Shown here piece after piece: positions 25,484-33,744 of a stretch of 64,000 nucleotides of DNA (within the stretch, counting starts at the first letter, position 1; each line of letters starts with the position of its first letter). A program made the position numbers and the translations under genes. The notes below the pieces were generated by a model. That model saw only the letters and a program-made list of their open reading frames with translations, made no database searches and was not told the DNA's origin. Origin of the DNA: Streptomyces sp. NBC_00483 (GTDB taxonomy: Bacteria; Actinomycetota; Actinomycetes; Streptomycetales; Streptomycetaceae); contig NZ_CP107880.1 of NCBI RefSeq assembly GCF_036013745.1, forward strand, positions 1,736,001 to 1,800,000, given 5' to 3'.

Positions 25484-26065
25484 CTAGCGAGTCGAGGCCA
25501 GCAGCTTCAGCACCTCGTCCGTCGTGCCCGTCTCCCCCAGGCGCGGGAAGATCCGCTCGACGCTGCCGCGGTGCCCCTCCGGGTCGAGGTCGGTCATGGC
25601 GTCGGTGGCGAGGGTGACGTGGTAGCCGTGCTCGTGGGCGGCGCGGGCCGTGGACTCCACGCCGATGCTGGTGGCGACTCCGGTCAGGACGACCTGGGTG
25701 ATGCCGCGGCGGCGCAGGTGCAGGTCGAGGTCGGTGCCGTAGAACGCCGACCAGTTCCGCTTGGTGACGGTGATGTCCTCCGGGTGCCCGGCGAGCGCGT
25801 CGGTGATCTCGTCCCAGCCCTCGGGCATGGCACGGCCACTGCCGGGCGTCTCGGTGCGGCCGGGCGTCGCGTCGGAGCCGTCGGCGGCGAAGCTGACCCG
25901 GACCAGGACCACAGGGAGCCCCGCCCCGCGGAAGGCATCGGCGAGGCGCGCGCTGCGGTCGACGACGTCGGACACGGCGTACGGGGCGCCGGACACACCC
26001 ATGAGGCCCTTCTGGAGGTCGACGACGACGAGGGCGGTCTTGGGGTCGAGCGTGGTGAGAGACAC
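25484..26065 (-). CDS. Isochorismatase-like hydrolase without the catalytic cysteine
   Basis: A 193-residue alpha/beta hydrolase of the cysteine-hydrolase/isochorismatase superfamily. Asp16 (VVVDLQKG) and Lys102 (TVTKRNWSAF) of the triad are present, but the third position, normally Cys, is Gly135 in TGVATSIGVESTARAA. True isochorismatases such as PhzD also lack the Cys and hydrolyse a vinyl ether, whereas nicotinamidases and carbamoylases need it. So amidase activity by the usual mechanism is unlikely. The GTG start follows AAGGAAG. It is the last gene of a likely marR-MFS-hydrolase operon, 46 bases after the transporter. Confidence 0.85.
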   Translation of the reverse strand: MSLTTLDPKTALVVVDLQKGLMGVSGAPYAVSDVVDRSARLADAFRGAGLPVVLVRVSFAADGSDATPGRTETPGSGRAMPEGWDEITDALAGHPEDITVTKRNWSAFYGTDLDLHLRRRGITQVVLTGVATSIGVESTARAAHEHGYHVTLATDAMTDLDPEGHRGSVERIFPRLGETGTTDEVLKLLASTR

Positions 26066-26111
26066 GTGAACTTCCTTAGGGACGAGCAGTGTTGACAGAT
26101 GAGTAGTGGTG

Positions 26112-27512
26112 TCAGTCCCGGCCGACCCGGCGCACCGCCCGGTCGGCCGCGGTCACCAGGAGCAGCAGCACGGAGACGACAACGAGCATCCAGGCCAGCT
26201 CGTGCAGACCAGCCGTGTTGGCACCGGTCTTGAAGAACGCGGCGTTCCCGGCGGAGGCGAGCAGCGCGCCGAGGTAGGTGAACGTGCGCAGCAGTCCGGC
26301 GGACGCACCCGTGCGCTCCGGGTCGGCCTGGGCGTAGAGGGCGTTCTGATTGGCGAGGCCGATGAGGCCCTGCGGGATGCCGAAGATGGCGCCGACGACG
26401 ACGAGGACCCAGATCGGGCTGTCGGAGTTCAACCCCAACAGGGCGGCCACTCCGACGAGTTGGGCGATGCCGCCGACGAACAGCTTGCCGCGCACCTGCG
26501 GTCGGCGCCCGGTGAGGACGGTGACACCGATGGCCATCAGGGACATCGGGAGCAGCAGAAGTCCTGCCTGTTCGGGGCCGAGGCCGCGGCCGTCCTGGAG
26601 CCACTGGCTGTAGCCGTACAGGAACGCGTACGACGTTGTGTAGGCGAGGAGTTGGCGCGCGTACGTGGCGAGCAGCGGGGTGTTGCCGCTCAGCACGCGC
26701 AGGTCGATGAAGGGGTCGGCGGAGGCCAGTTCCCTGCGGGCGAAGACCGCGCCCGCGACCGCGCCGATCACCGGCAGGTACCAGTGCGCGACCCCCGGCG
26801 ACGTGAGGAACAGCATGAACGCGGTGAGTGATCCGGCGAACAGCAGCATGCCGGGCACGTCCGCCGAGGTGGTGGCATCGGCTTCGCGGCCCGCCCTCAC
26901 GTGCTTCGGCAGCCGCAGCGCGCCGAGCACCAGACAGGCGAGCGACAGCGGCACATTGATCGCGAAGATCAGGTGCCAGCCGCCGAGGCCGATCAGTACG
27001 CCGCCGAGGGTCGGGCCGATGACGGCGATGACCTGGTTGGACACCGACAGCGCGGCGAGGATGCCACTGGGGCTCTTCATGCCGGTGCGCTCGGACTCGG
27101 TGCGCAGCAGATACATGGAGGCCGGGTACGCGGCGGAGGTGCCGAAGCCGAGCAGTACCCGGGAGACGATCAGCACCCAGAAGCTCGGTGCGAGTACGCC
27201 GAGCAGGCCCGCGACACCGACGAGCGCGGTGCCCAGCAGATAGAGCCTGCGCGGTCCGAACGCGTCGACGAGCCGGCCGATGACGGGCTGGCCGACGGCC
27301 GTGGCGAGATAGAGCGCGGAGACGAGCCAGGCCGTCTGGGACGGCGGGACGCCGAAGGCGTGGCCGATCGGGACGAGCGCCACGGCGAGCATCGAGGAGT
27401 TGATCGGGTTCAGGATCGACCCGAACATCATCGGCGCGACGAGGCGCCGGTCGAACCCGTCGCCCGCGCCCCGCCTCCGCCCGCTGCGGACGCGCTCGAC
27501 TATGCCGCTCAC
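26112..27512 (-). CDS. MFS transporter, drug-efflux type
   Basis: A 466-residue membrane protein with about 12-14 helices. The N-terminal half has MLAVALVPIGHAFGVPPSQTAWLVSALYLATA followed by the family loop GRLVDAFGPRRLYLLG (motif A), and RVLLGFGTSAAYPASM resembles the drug:H+ antiporter motif. Efflux or sugar/acid transport is possible; the MarR gene upstream favours a small toxic compound. The GTG start at 27512 overlaps the MarR stop by GTGA. Confidence 0.88.
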   Translation of the reverse strand: MSGIVERVRSGRRRGAGDGFDRRLVAPMMFGSILNPINSSMLAVALVPIGHAFGVPPSQTAWLVSALYLATAVGQPVIGRLVDAFGPRRLYLLGTALVGVAGLLGVLAPSFWVLIVSRVLLGFGTSAAYPASMYLLRTESERTGMKSPSGILAALSVSNQVIAVIGPTLGGVLIGLGGWHLIFAINVPLSLACLVLGALRLPKHVRAGREADATTSADVPGMLLFAGSLTAFMLFLTSPGVAHWYLPVIGAVAGAVFARRELASADPFIDLRVLSGNTPLLATYARQLLAYTTSYAFLYGYSQWLQDGRGLGPEQAGLLLLPMSLMAIGVTVLTGRRPQVRGKLFVGGIAQLVGVAALLGLNSDSPIWVLVVVGAIFGIPQGLIGLANQNALYAQADPERTGASAGLLRTFTYLGALLASAGNAAFFKTGANTAGLHELAWMLVVVSVLLLLVTAADRAVRRVGRD

Positions 27513-27964
27513 GCCTGCGTCACCTCGTCGAGCAGCGCCATCGCCGTGATCACGGCGCGCAGCTGCTCCTCGCTGCCGCGCTCGACGAGCTGCCCGGCGA
27601 GCCACGCCTGGCGGGCCCTGCGCACACCCTGACGGCGCTCGCGCCCCACCTCGGTGAGCGCGACCACGCGGCGGCGCCCGTCCTCGGGGTCCGCGTGACG
27701 CTCGACGAGGCCGCGCTCCTCCAGGGCGATGACGTGCTTGGCCATGGACTGCGGCCGCACGTTCTCGATCGCCGCGAGGTCGCTGGCGGTGGAGGGCCCG
27801 TACCTGTCGAGCCGGGAGAGCACGGACGCCTGGGCGGGCGAGAGCTCACCCTCGGGGTCCACGTCGAGCGCCATCAGCTTGCGGCGGAGCCGGCTGATGA
27901 TCACCCACACGTCGTCGGTGGCCCGCGCCGCGAGCTCCTCGATCGGTGCGCTGTCGTCGTTCAT
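27509..27964 (-). CDS. MarR-family transcriptional regulator
   Basis: A 151-residue winged-helix repressor. The DNA-binding core is LSRLDRYGPSTASDLAAIENVRPQSMAKHVIALEERGLVERHADPEDGRRRVVALTEVG (residues 49-108), with the wing in the basic DPEDGRRR. It is first in the operon with the MFS exporter, the classical arrangement for a self-repressing efflux system. A 7-bp inverted repeat stands 28 bases upstream of its ATG. Confidence 0.92.
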   Translation of the reverse strand: MNDDSAPIEELAARATDDVWVIISRLRRKLMALDVDPEGELSPAQASVLSRLDRYGPSTASDLAAIENVRPQSMAKHVIALEERGLVERHADPEDGRRRVVALTEVGRERRQGVRRARQAWLAGQLVERGSEEQLRAVITAMALLDEVTQA

Positions 27965-27991
27965 GCCTCCACGGTAGATCGACAGCCCAGG

Positions 27992-28013
27992 CTGTGCAAC
28001 TTTGACTGCACAG
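27992..28013. promoter_or_regulatory. Candidate MarR operator
   Basis: CTGTGCA (27992-27998) and TGCACAG (28007-28013) form a perfect 7-bp inverted repeat with an 8-base centre, in the region upstream of marR. A minus-strand TTGCAC within it could serve as a -35. The size and position fit MarR-family operators, but the link is inference. Confidence 0.55.
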
Positions 28014-28106
28014 TTTTCCTGTCGAGTACGTCGTGCGGGCCCGGGTCGTGGCGGCGCATCCGCGGGGCCGCCCCCACGTGAAAGTAATGACGTACGAAAG
28101 TCCGGC

Positions 28107-28133
28107 CCATCCGTCGGGCCTTCGGCTCCGGAT
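28107..28133 (+). promoter_or_regulatory. ECF (SigK-type) promoter of the sigma/anti-sigma operon
   Basis: CCATCC at 28107-28112, a 15-bp spacer, then CCGGAT at 28128-28133. The same arrangement precedes the FAD-oxidoreductase operon and the molybdoenzyme gene. It closely resembles the mycobacterial SigK consensus as I recall it (CCATCC and CCGAAT). Position, about 55 bases before the sigma gene start, fits autoregulation. Confidence 0.7.
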
Positions 28134-28189
28134 TACCTCTGCACCCGCGATGACGCGCGTACCGGCACAGCGCCTTGGAGGACCTGAAC

Positions 28190-28774
28190 GTGAAGGAAGC
28201 CGTCCACATCGGCCCGGGCCCGGCACCCGGGCCCGATCTGCAAGAACTCATGGCCGACGTGGCCAGGGGCGACCAGGAGGCATTCGCGTCGGTGTACGAC
28301 GTCGTCGCCGGGTCCGTGCTCGGCGTCGTGCGCAGCGTGCTGCGCGACCGCGCGCAGTCCGAGGAGGTGGCGCAGGAGGTGCTCGTCGAGGTGTGGCGGA
28401 CCGCGGCGCGCTACCGGCCCGACCGCGGCACCGCGATCAACTGGGTGCTGACCCTGGCGCACCGGCGCGCGATCGACCGGGTCCGGTCGGTGGAGGCCGC
28501 CGCGGCCCGCGACCACCGCGCGGCGCTCCTCGAGCGGACACCGGAGTTCGACGAGGTGACCGAGGAGGTGGAGGCCCGACTGGAGCGCGAGCAGGTACGC
28601 CGCTGTCTGCGCATGCTGACCGAACTCCAGCGTGAGTCCGTATCGTTGGCGTACTACCGGGGTCTGACCTACCACGAAGTGGCCGAGTTGCTGACGGTGC
28701 CGCTGGGGACCATCAAGACGCGGCTGCGCGACGGTCTGATCCGGCTCCGTGACTGCCTGGGGGTGAGCGCGTGA
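28190..28774 (+). CDS. sigK: ECF sigma factor, SigK type
   Basis: A 194-residue extracytoplasmic-function sigma factor. Region 2 spans about residues 35-95 (QSEEVAQEVLVEVWRTAARY, then INWVLTLAHRRAIDRVR), and region 4 about 125-185 (LTYHEVAELLTVPLGTIKTR, a clear helix-turn-helix). The GTG at 28190 is chosen because GGAGGA lies eight bases upstream; an earlier TTG overlaps that site. The stop overlaps the start of the anti-sigma gene by GTGA. The convergent lipid operon has the same genes as the M. tuberculosis sigK locus (Rv0449c-Rv0444c), which supports assignment to the SigK group over other ECF groups. An upstream CCATCC-N15-CCGGAT promoter suggests self-activation. Confidence 0.85.
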   Translation: MKEAVHIGPGPAPGPDLQELMADVARGDQEAFASVYDVVAGSVLGVVRSVLRDRAQSEEVAQEVLVEVWRTAARYRPDRGTAINWVLTLAHRRAIDRVRSVEAAAARDHRAALLERTPEFDEVTEEVEARLEREQVRRCLRMLTELQRESVSLAYYRGLTYHEVAELLTVPLGTIKTRLRDGLIRLRDCLGVSA

Positions 28775-29523
28775 GCGCCGCGGATCTGCACACGTTGACG
28801 GGCGCGTACGCGCTGCACGCACTCACCGAGGCCGAGCGGGAGGAGTTCGAGCGGCATCTCGGCCCCTGCGAGTCCTGCGCGCAGGAAGTGGCGGAGCTGT
28901 CCGCCACGGCCAACCGGCTCGGCCTGGGCCTCTCGATGGTGCCTCCGGCCGGATTCAGGGACCAGGTGCTGCAGCGGATCACGACCGTCCGCCAAGAGGC
29001 GCCGCGCACCTCCCCGGACGCCCCGAAGGCCCGGCTGTCGTGGCGGGCGCGGCGCGTTCCTCGCTGGACGCTGGCCGCCTGCCTCGCCGGTGTCGTCGCG
29101 CTGGGCGGTACGACGGTGTGGCAGTACCAGGAGGCGCAGGACGCGCAGCAGCGGGCGCGGACCGCGCAGGCGGGCACGGACGAGGTGGCGGCGGTCCTCG
29201 CCGCGCCCGACGCGAAGGTGCGCACGGCGTCCCTCGACGGCGGGGCGAACGGCACCGTCGTGGTCTCCGGGCAGCAGGACAAGGCGGTGTTCGTGGCGTC
29301 CGGGATGACGGCGCCGCCGCGCGGCAAGGTGTACCAGCTGTGGTTCGACGACGGCGGCACGATGCGCTCGGCCGGCCTGATGGACCCGGGGCGCGAGTCG
29401 CAGACCGTGCTGATGGCCGGCGCGGTGGGCGACTCGACAGGTATGGGCATCACGGTGGAGCCGACCGGTGGTTCGGACCGGCCGACGTCGAAGCCGCTGG
29501 CGTTGATGTCACTGCCGACGTGA
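28771..29523 (+). CDS. rskA: RskA-type membrane anti-sigma factor
   Basis: A 250-residue protein. The N-terminal 70 residues carry the zinc-associated anti-sigma signature HLGPCESC (His-x3-Cys-x2-Cys). A single membrane helix near residue 95 (WTLAACLAGVVALGGTTVW) is followed by the extracytoplasmic RskA C-terminal domain, with GKVYQLWFDDGG and SAGLMDPG typical of that domain. It should hold the cotranslated sigma factor at the membrane until regulated proteolysis releases it; in M. tuberculosis RskA responds to redox state. It overlaps sigK by four bases and stops 40 bases before the convergent DUF1295 gene. Confidence 0.88.
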   Translation: MSAADLHTLTGAYALHALTEAEREEFERHLGPCESCAQEVAELSATANRLGLGLSMVPPAGFRDQVLQRITTVRQEAPRTSPDAPKARLSWRARRVPRWTLAACLAGVVALGGTTVWQYQEAQDAQQRARTAQAGTDEVAAVLAAPDAKVRTASLDGGANGTVVVSGQQDKAVFVASGMTAPPRGKVYQLWFDDGGTMRSAGLMDPGRESQTVLMAGAVGDSTGMGITVEPTGGSDRPTSKPLALMSLPT

Positions 29524-29563
29524 GGACGTACTGGGCTCCGGTCGTCCGGGGGACGATCGGAGC

Positions 29564-30382
29564 TCAGCCACGGCGGGGCGGACGCGGGAAGAAGCCGCTG
29601 GTGCGGGCCGCGTACGCGGCGTACCCCGGGCGCTCCGCCATGTGCCGCTCCAGCAGCGCCTTTCCGCTGCCGCCGATCAGCAGATAGCTCATGGCGAGCG
29701 GGGAGACGAGGGCGAGCAGGGCGGGCAGCGGGCCCGCTTCGCATGCGATGAGGAACAGGCCCCACCAGACGCAGAAGTCCCCGAAGTAGTTGGGGTGCCG
29801 GGTCCAGCTCCACAGGCCGCGGTCCATGAGGCGGCCCCGGTGCGCGGGATCGGTCTTGAACCGGGCGAGTTGACGGTCGCCGACCGCTTCGAAGAACAGG
29901 CCCACGGCCCACACCACCGCTCCGGCGACCACGAAGAAGGACAGCGGCAAGGACAGCGGCCGGGTCGCGTACGCGGCGATCTGCACCGGCAGCGACACCA
30001 GGACGATGAGGGCTCCCTGGAGCAGGTACACCATGCGCAGCGCGTACCACTGGCGGTTTCCGGGTGCCTTGGCGAGGAGTTGCTCGTAGCGCGGGTCCTC
30101 GCCGTGCCCGCGCGAACGCCGGCCGATGTGGACCGCGAGTCGCACACCCCACACGGCCGTGAGCACCGTGACGAGCAGCCGCCGCGCCGCGTCGCCCTCG
30201 CCCGCGGAGACCCCGTACGTGGCGACGGCGACCGCCGCGAACCCGAGACCCCACGCCACATCGACGCCCCGGTGCTTCCCCGTCCGTACGCCGATCAGGA
30301 ACGCGGTCAGGACGACGGCGAGCACCACGCCCGCGCTGACGGCGACGTTCCATCCGAACGCGCTCCAACTCAGCTCACTCAT
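29564..30382 (-). CDS. DUF1295 / steroid 5-alpha-reductase-like membrane enzyme
   Basis: A 272-residue membrane protein with about seven helices. The C-terminal GLWSWTRHPNYFGDFCVWWGLFL is the NADPH-binding signature shared by steroid reductases and isoprenylcysteine methyltransferases. M. tuberculosis Rv0446c, beside ufaA1 and sigK, is the equivalent gene. It probably acts on the lipid made by the adjoining methyltransferases. Its ATG overlaps the preceding gene's end by eight bases, making it the last gene of the five-gene operon 35039-29564. Confidence 0.87.
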   Translation of the reverse strand: MSELSWSAFGWNVAVSAGVVLAVVLTAFLIGVRTGKHRGVDVAWGLGFAAVAVATYGVSAGEGDAARRLLVTVLTAVWGVRLAVHIGRRSRGHGEDPRYEQLLAKAPGNRQWYALRMVYLLQGALIVLVSLPVQIAAYATRPLSLPLSFFVVAGAVVWAVGLFFEAVGDRQLARFKTDPAHRGRLMDRGLWSWTRHPNYFGDFCVWWGLFLIACEAGPLPALLALVSPLAMSYLLIGGSGKALLERHMAERPGYAAYAARTSGFFPRPPRRG

Positions 30383-31706
30383 GGCCGCTCCAGGTGCCGA
30401 GGCGCAGCGGCAGCGCGGCGCCGCCCTTGGGATCGGGGCGCACGGCCAGGATCTGGTCGACGCCCATCCGGCGTTCCGCGAAGGCGAGTTGACCGCCGAC
30501 GAGGTACAGCCGCCACACCCGCGCACCCTCCTCGCCGAGCAGCCGCACCGCGTCGTCCCAGTTCTCCTCCAGGGTCCGGTGCCAGGCGTCGACCGTGCGG
30601 ACGTAGTGCTCCCGCAGGGCCTCGACGGAGCGGACCTCCAGGCCCGCCTGTTCGAGGAGCGTCACCGTGTCCCCCAGCGGACGCATGTGCATGTCCGGGG
30701 CGATGAACGCCTCGATGAACGCACCGCCGCCGGGCGCGGTGTGCTGCCGCGACATCTGCTGGACGAGGATCCGGCCGCCCGACCTGACCCGGTCGTTCAA
30801 CAGCGCTGCGAACGCAGGGTATTCGGCGTCGCCGACGTGTTCGCCCATCTCGATGGTGGCGGCCGCGTCGTACTCGCCACCCGCGGGTTCCCGGTAGTCC
30901 TGGCAGAGCGCCTCGACGCGCTTGTCCAGGCCTCGCGCCGTCGCCTGTTCCTTTACGTAGGCGGCCTGTTCGGCGGCGAGGGTGACCGCGGTGACGTGCA
31001 CGCCGTGCTGTTCGGCGGCGTACAGCGTGAGCGAACCCCAGCCGCAACCGACGTCGAGGAGGCGGTCGCCGGCCTTCAAGTCGAGCTTGCGGCAGACGAG
31101 TTCGAGCTTGGCGCGCTGGGCGGCGGCCAGGGTGGTGGGCGGGGCGTCGCCCCGACTGTCCTCCGGTGTCTCGTCCGGCTCATCCGGCCAGTACGCGCAC
31201 GAGTAGGCCATCGTGTCGTCCAGCAGGAACTGGTAGAAGGCGTTCGACAGGTCGTAGTGGTGGCTGATGGCGGCGCGGTCGCGGGCCCTGCTGTGCAGTG
31301 TGCCGCGCAGGCGGGCCTGGCCTGCCGGGGGCGCGGGCGGGGGCCCGACGGCGCCGAGGCGCAGCAGTGTGCGGGCGGCGCGGGCGCGGACGGCGAGGGT
31401 GATGCGCGGCGCGTGCACGGACCGGTCGCGCGCGGCCCGCCACATCGTGCGCAGGGCCTCGCCGAGGTCCCCTTCGACGTCGATGTCGCCGGTGATGTAC
31501 GCCTGGGACAGGCCGAGTTCGCCCGGATTCCACAGGAGACGGCGCAGGGCACGGCGGGTACGGATCACGGCCACGGGGGTGCCGGCCGGGCCCGCCTCGC
31601 TGCCGTCCCAGGCGCGCAGGCGCAGCGGGAGCGGACCGCCGAGCGCGTCCTCGGCGAGTGCGGCGAGCCGGTCCGCGGCGCCTGTTCGGGTGGGCTTCGG
31701 GGTCAT
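30375..31706 (-). CDS. Cyclopropane-fatty-acid synthase-like lipid methyltransferase (second copy)
   Basis: A 443-residue SAM-dependent enzyme of the Cfa/UfaA1 family, which adds a methylene or methyl group to double bonds of phospholipid acyl chains. SAM motif I is LLDVGCGWGSLTLYA near residue 225; the HHYDLSNAFYQFLLD substrate segment and YEYIEMGEHV-like block (AATIEMGEHVGDAEYPAF) are family marks. It differs clearly from the copy encoded immediately upstream, so this is an old duplication and the two may act on different positions or steps. The ATG overlaps the stop of the first copy by ATGA. Confidence 0.9.
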   Translation of the reverse strand: MTPKPTRTGAADRLAALAEDALGGPLPLRLRAWDGSEAGPAGTPVAVIRTRRALRRLLWNPGELGLSQAYITGDIDVEGDLGEALRTMWRAARDRSVHAPRITLAVRARAARTLLRLGAVGPPPAPPAGQARLRGTLHSRARDRAAISHHYDLSNAFYQFLLDDTMAYSCAYWPDEPDETPEDSRGDAPPTTLAAAQRAKLELVCRKLDLKAGDRLLDVGCGWGSLTLYAAEQHGVHVTAVTLAAEQAAYVKEQATARGLDKRVEALCQDYREPAGGEYDAAATIEMGEHVGDAEYPAFAALLNDRVRSGGRILVQQMSRQHTAPGGGAFIEAFIAPDMHMRPLGDTVTLLEQAGLEVRSVEALREHYVRTVDAWHRTLEENWDDAVRLLGEEGARVWRLYLVGGQLAFAERRMGVDQILAVRPDPKGGAALPLRLGTWSGHE

Positions 31707-32995
31707 CGGCGCGCACTCTCCTTGGTGAACAGGAACTGCTGGACATCGAGGTACCCGGAGCGGAACCCGGCCTCGGAGTAGGCGAGATAGAGGGTCCACA
31801 TGCGCCGGAACGTCTCGTCGAAGCCGAGGACCTCGACCTCGTCGGCCCGTTCAGTGAAGCGCTCGCGCCACAGCCGCAGCGTCTCGGCGTAGTGCGGTCC
31901 GTACGCGTCGCGGCGTGCGGTGCGCAGCCGGGTGTGGTCGCGGGTGATCCGGTCGACGGCCTCGACCGACGGCAGCAGCCCGCCGGGGAACACGTACTTC
32001 TGGATCCAGGTGTACGTGTCCCGGGTCGCGAGCATCCGGTCGTGCGGCATGGTGATGGCCTGGACGACGGCCCGGCCGCCGGGCTCCAGCCGGTCGTCGA
32101 GGGTGCGGAAGTAACCCGTCCAGTACTCCTCGCCGACGGCCTCGACCATCTCGACGCTGAGCACGGCGTCGTACGTGCCCGTGCTCTCGCGGTAGTCGCG
32201 CAGCTCGACGCTCACCCGGTCGGTGAGGCCCGCCTGGTGGATGCGGCGACGGGCGAGGTCCTGCTGCTCGGCGGAGAGCGTCAGCGAGGTGACGTGGGCG
32301 CCGCGGGCGGCTGCGCGCACGGCGAGTTCGCCCCAGCCGGTGCCGATCTCCAGGACACGGGTGCCGGAGCCGACCTCGGCGAGGTCGAGCAGCCGGTCGA
32401 TCTTGCGGTGCTGCGCGGCGGCCAGGACGGACCGGTCGGCGGGGAAGCCCCGGAAGACCGCCGAGGAGTAGCTGAGCGTGTCGTCGAGGAACAGGGCGAA
32501 CAGGTCGTTGGAGAGGTCGTAGTGGTGGCTGATGTTCGCGCGGGAGCCCTGCACGGTGTTGCGCCGGGCGTCGGGCTGGCGCTGCGCCCACAGTCCGCGC
32601 AGCCGCTGCAACGGGGCGGGCACGAGGCTGCCCACGTGCCGGGCGAGGACGGTGAGCACGGCGACGAGGTCGGGCGCGTCCCACTCCCCCGCCTGGTACG
32701 ACTCGCCGAAGCCGATGAGGCCCCGGGCGCCGATTCTGCGGTGGAACGCCTCCGGATCGCGTACGTCGAGCACGGGGCCTCCCAGACCCACCGGATCCTC
32801 CCCCAAGTACCGTACGCTCAACGGGAGTCGGCGCAGGGCGGAGCGGACCACGGCTGCGGCGACGGCCGTGCGGGCCCGTGACGCGGGCGGCAGCGCGGCG
32901 ACGTCGGGCCAGCGTGCGGCGTCCACTGCGGTGCGGGCGGCGGGCGGGATGGCTGTCGAGCTCGCGGTCGCGGTGGAGGTCGCGGTGAGCCTCAT
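31703..32995 (-). CDS. ufaA1: Cyclopropane-fatty-acid synthase-like lipid methyltransferase (UfaA1 type)
   Basis: A 430-residue SAM-dependent methyltransferase. SAM motif I is VLEIGTGWGELAVRAA near residue 205. ISHHYDLSNDLFALFLDDTL and VLSVEMVEAVGEEYWTGYF are the Cfa family segments, and IQKYVFPGGLLPS matches the mycolic-acid/UfaA1 group. It sits exactly where ufaA1 (Rv0447c) sits in the mycobacterial sigK operon, after DUF1365. The ATG at 32995 overlaps the end of the DUF1365 gene (ATGAAATGA region). The first 45 residues are Ala/Thr-rich and low in information. Confidence 0.9.
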   Translation of the reverse strand: MRLTATSTATASSTAIPPAARTAVDAARWPDVAALPPASRARTAVAAAVVRSALRRLPLSVRYLGEDPVGLGGPVLDVRDPEAFHRRIGARGLIGFGESYQAGEWDAPDLVAVLTVLARHVGSLVPAPLQRLRGLWAQRQPDARRNTVQGSRANISHHYDLSNDLFALFLDDTLSYSSAVFRGFPADRSVLAAAQHRKIDRLLDLAEVGSGTRVLEIGTGWGELAVRAAARGAHVTSLTLSAEQQDLARRRIHQAGLTDRVSVELRDYRESTGTYDAVLSVEMVEAVGEEYWTGYFRTLDDRLEPGGRAVVQAITMPHDRMLATRDTYTWIQKYVFPGGLLPSVEAVDRITRDHTRLRTARRDAYGPHYAETLRLWRERFTERADEVEVLGFDETFRRMWTLYLAYSEAGFRSGYLDVQQFLFTKESARR

Positions 32996-33744
32996 TTCAT
33001 GCCTTTCTGCGGCTGGTGACGGGGGCGGGGCACGATGCGCAGGCCGCGCAGCAGCAGCCGTACGCCGTGCCACCGGATCGCGGCGGACACCGCGCGCGTG
33101 GACAGGGGGTGACGCAGGACGGTGCGCGCGATGCCGAGCGGGGTCGCGGCGCGGCGCAGGCCGCGGACGGTGGCCGTGAACGGCGGTGCGGAGCCGCCCT
33201 CCAGACGGATCGTCAGGTCGAGGCGTTCGCCGGGTGGCGCGAGCCGCATCCGGTAGTGGCCCTCGACCTCGAAGAACGGCGAGACGTAGAACTCCTTGTC
33301 CGCACGCGCCCGGTGGTCGGCGTCGGGGCGCAGCAGATAGCAGTGGCGTTCGCCGTACGTGTTGTGGACCTCGGCGACGACGCAGCGCGGCGGTCCTTCC
33401 GGGGCGTCGGCGTCGTGGCACCAGTAGACCGTGAGCGGGTTGAAAACGTGGCCGAGGACGCGGGCGTGGGCGAGCATCTCGACCCGGCCGCCCGCGAGGT
33501 CGACACCGTTCGCCGCGAGGAACGTGTCCAGGCGCCCGCGCAGGGTGGGTGCGTCGCCGCCGAGGTGGTCGCGTGCGTCGAAGCGGGCGAACCAGCGCAG
33601 CGGGTACGGGAGTCGGGGCGGCCGGTCGATGTCGATGAGCCACAGGTACGTGCGGTGGCGCAGGGTGTGGCGCACCGGGCCGGTGCGGACGTGGGCGACG
33701 GTGCAGGGGTAGAGGGCCGGGAGGCCGGTTCGCCGGGGCGTCAC
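32992..33744 (-). CDS. DUF1365 protein of lipid-modification operons
   Basis: A 250-residue protein of the DUF1365 family, encoded beside Cfa-type methyltransferases in many bacteria (Rv0448c in M. tuberculosis). Conserved pieces visible are HRTYLWLIDIDR near residue 26, GRVEMLAHARVLGHVFNPLTVYWC near 85 and EVHNTYGERHCYLL. The biochemical role is not established; genetic context ties it to cyclopropane or furan fatty-acid formation. Two adjoining GTG codons (33747, 33744) could start it; 33744 gives the 4-bp GTGA overlap with the FAD gene. Confidence 0.85.
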   Translation of the reverse strand: MTPRRTGLPALYPCTVAHVRTGPVRHTLRHRTYLWLIDIDRPPRLPYPLRWFARFDARDHLGGDAPTLRGRLDTFLAANGVDLAGGRVEMLAHARVLGHVFNPLTVYWCHDADAPEGPPRCVVAEVHNTYGERHCYLLRPDADHRARADKEFYVSPFFEVEGHYRMRLAPPGERLDLTIRLEGGSAPPFTATVRGLRRAATPLGIARTVLRHPLSTRAVSAAIRWHGVRLLLRGLRIVPRPRHQPQKGMK

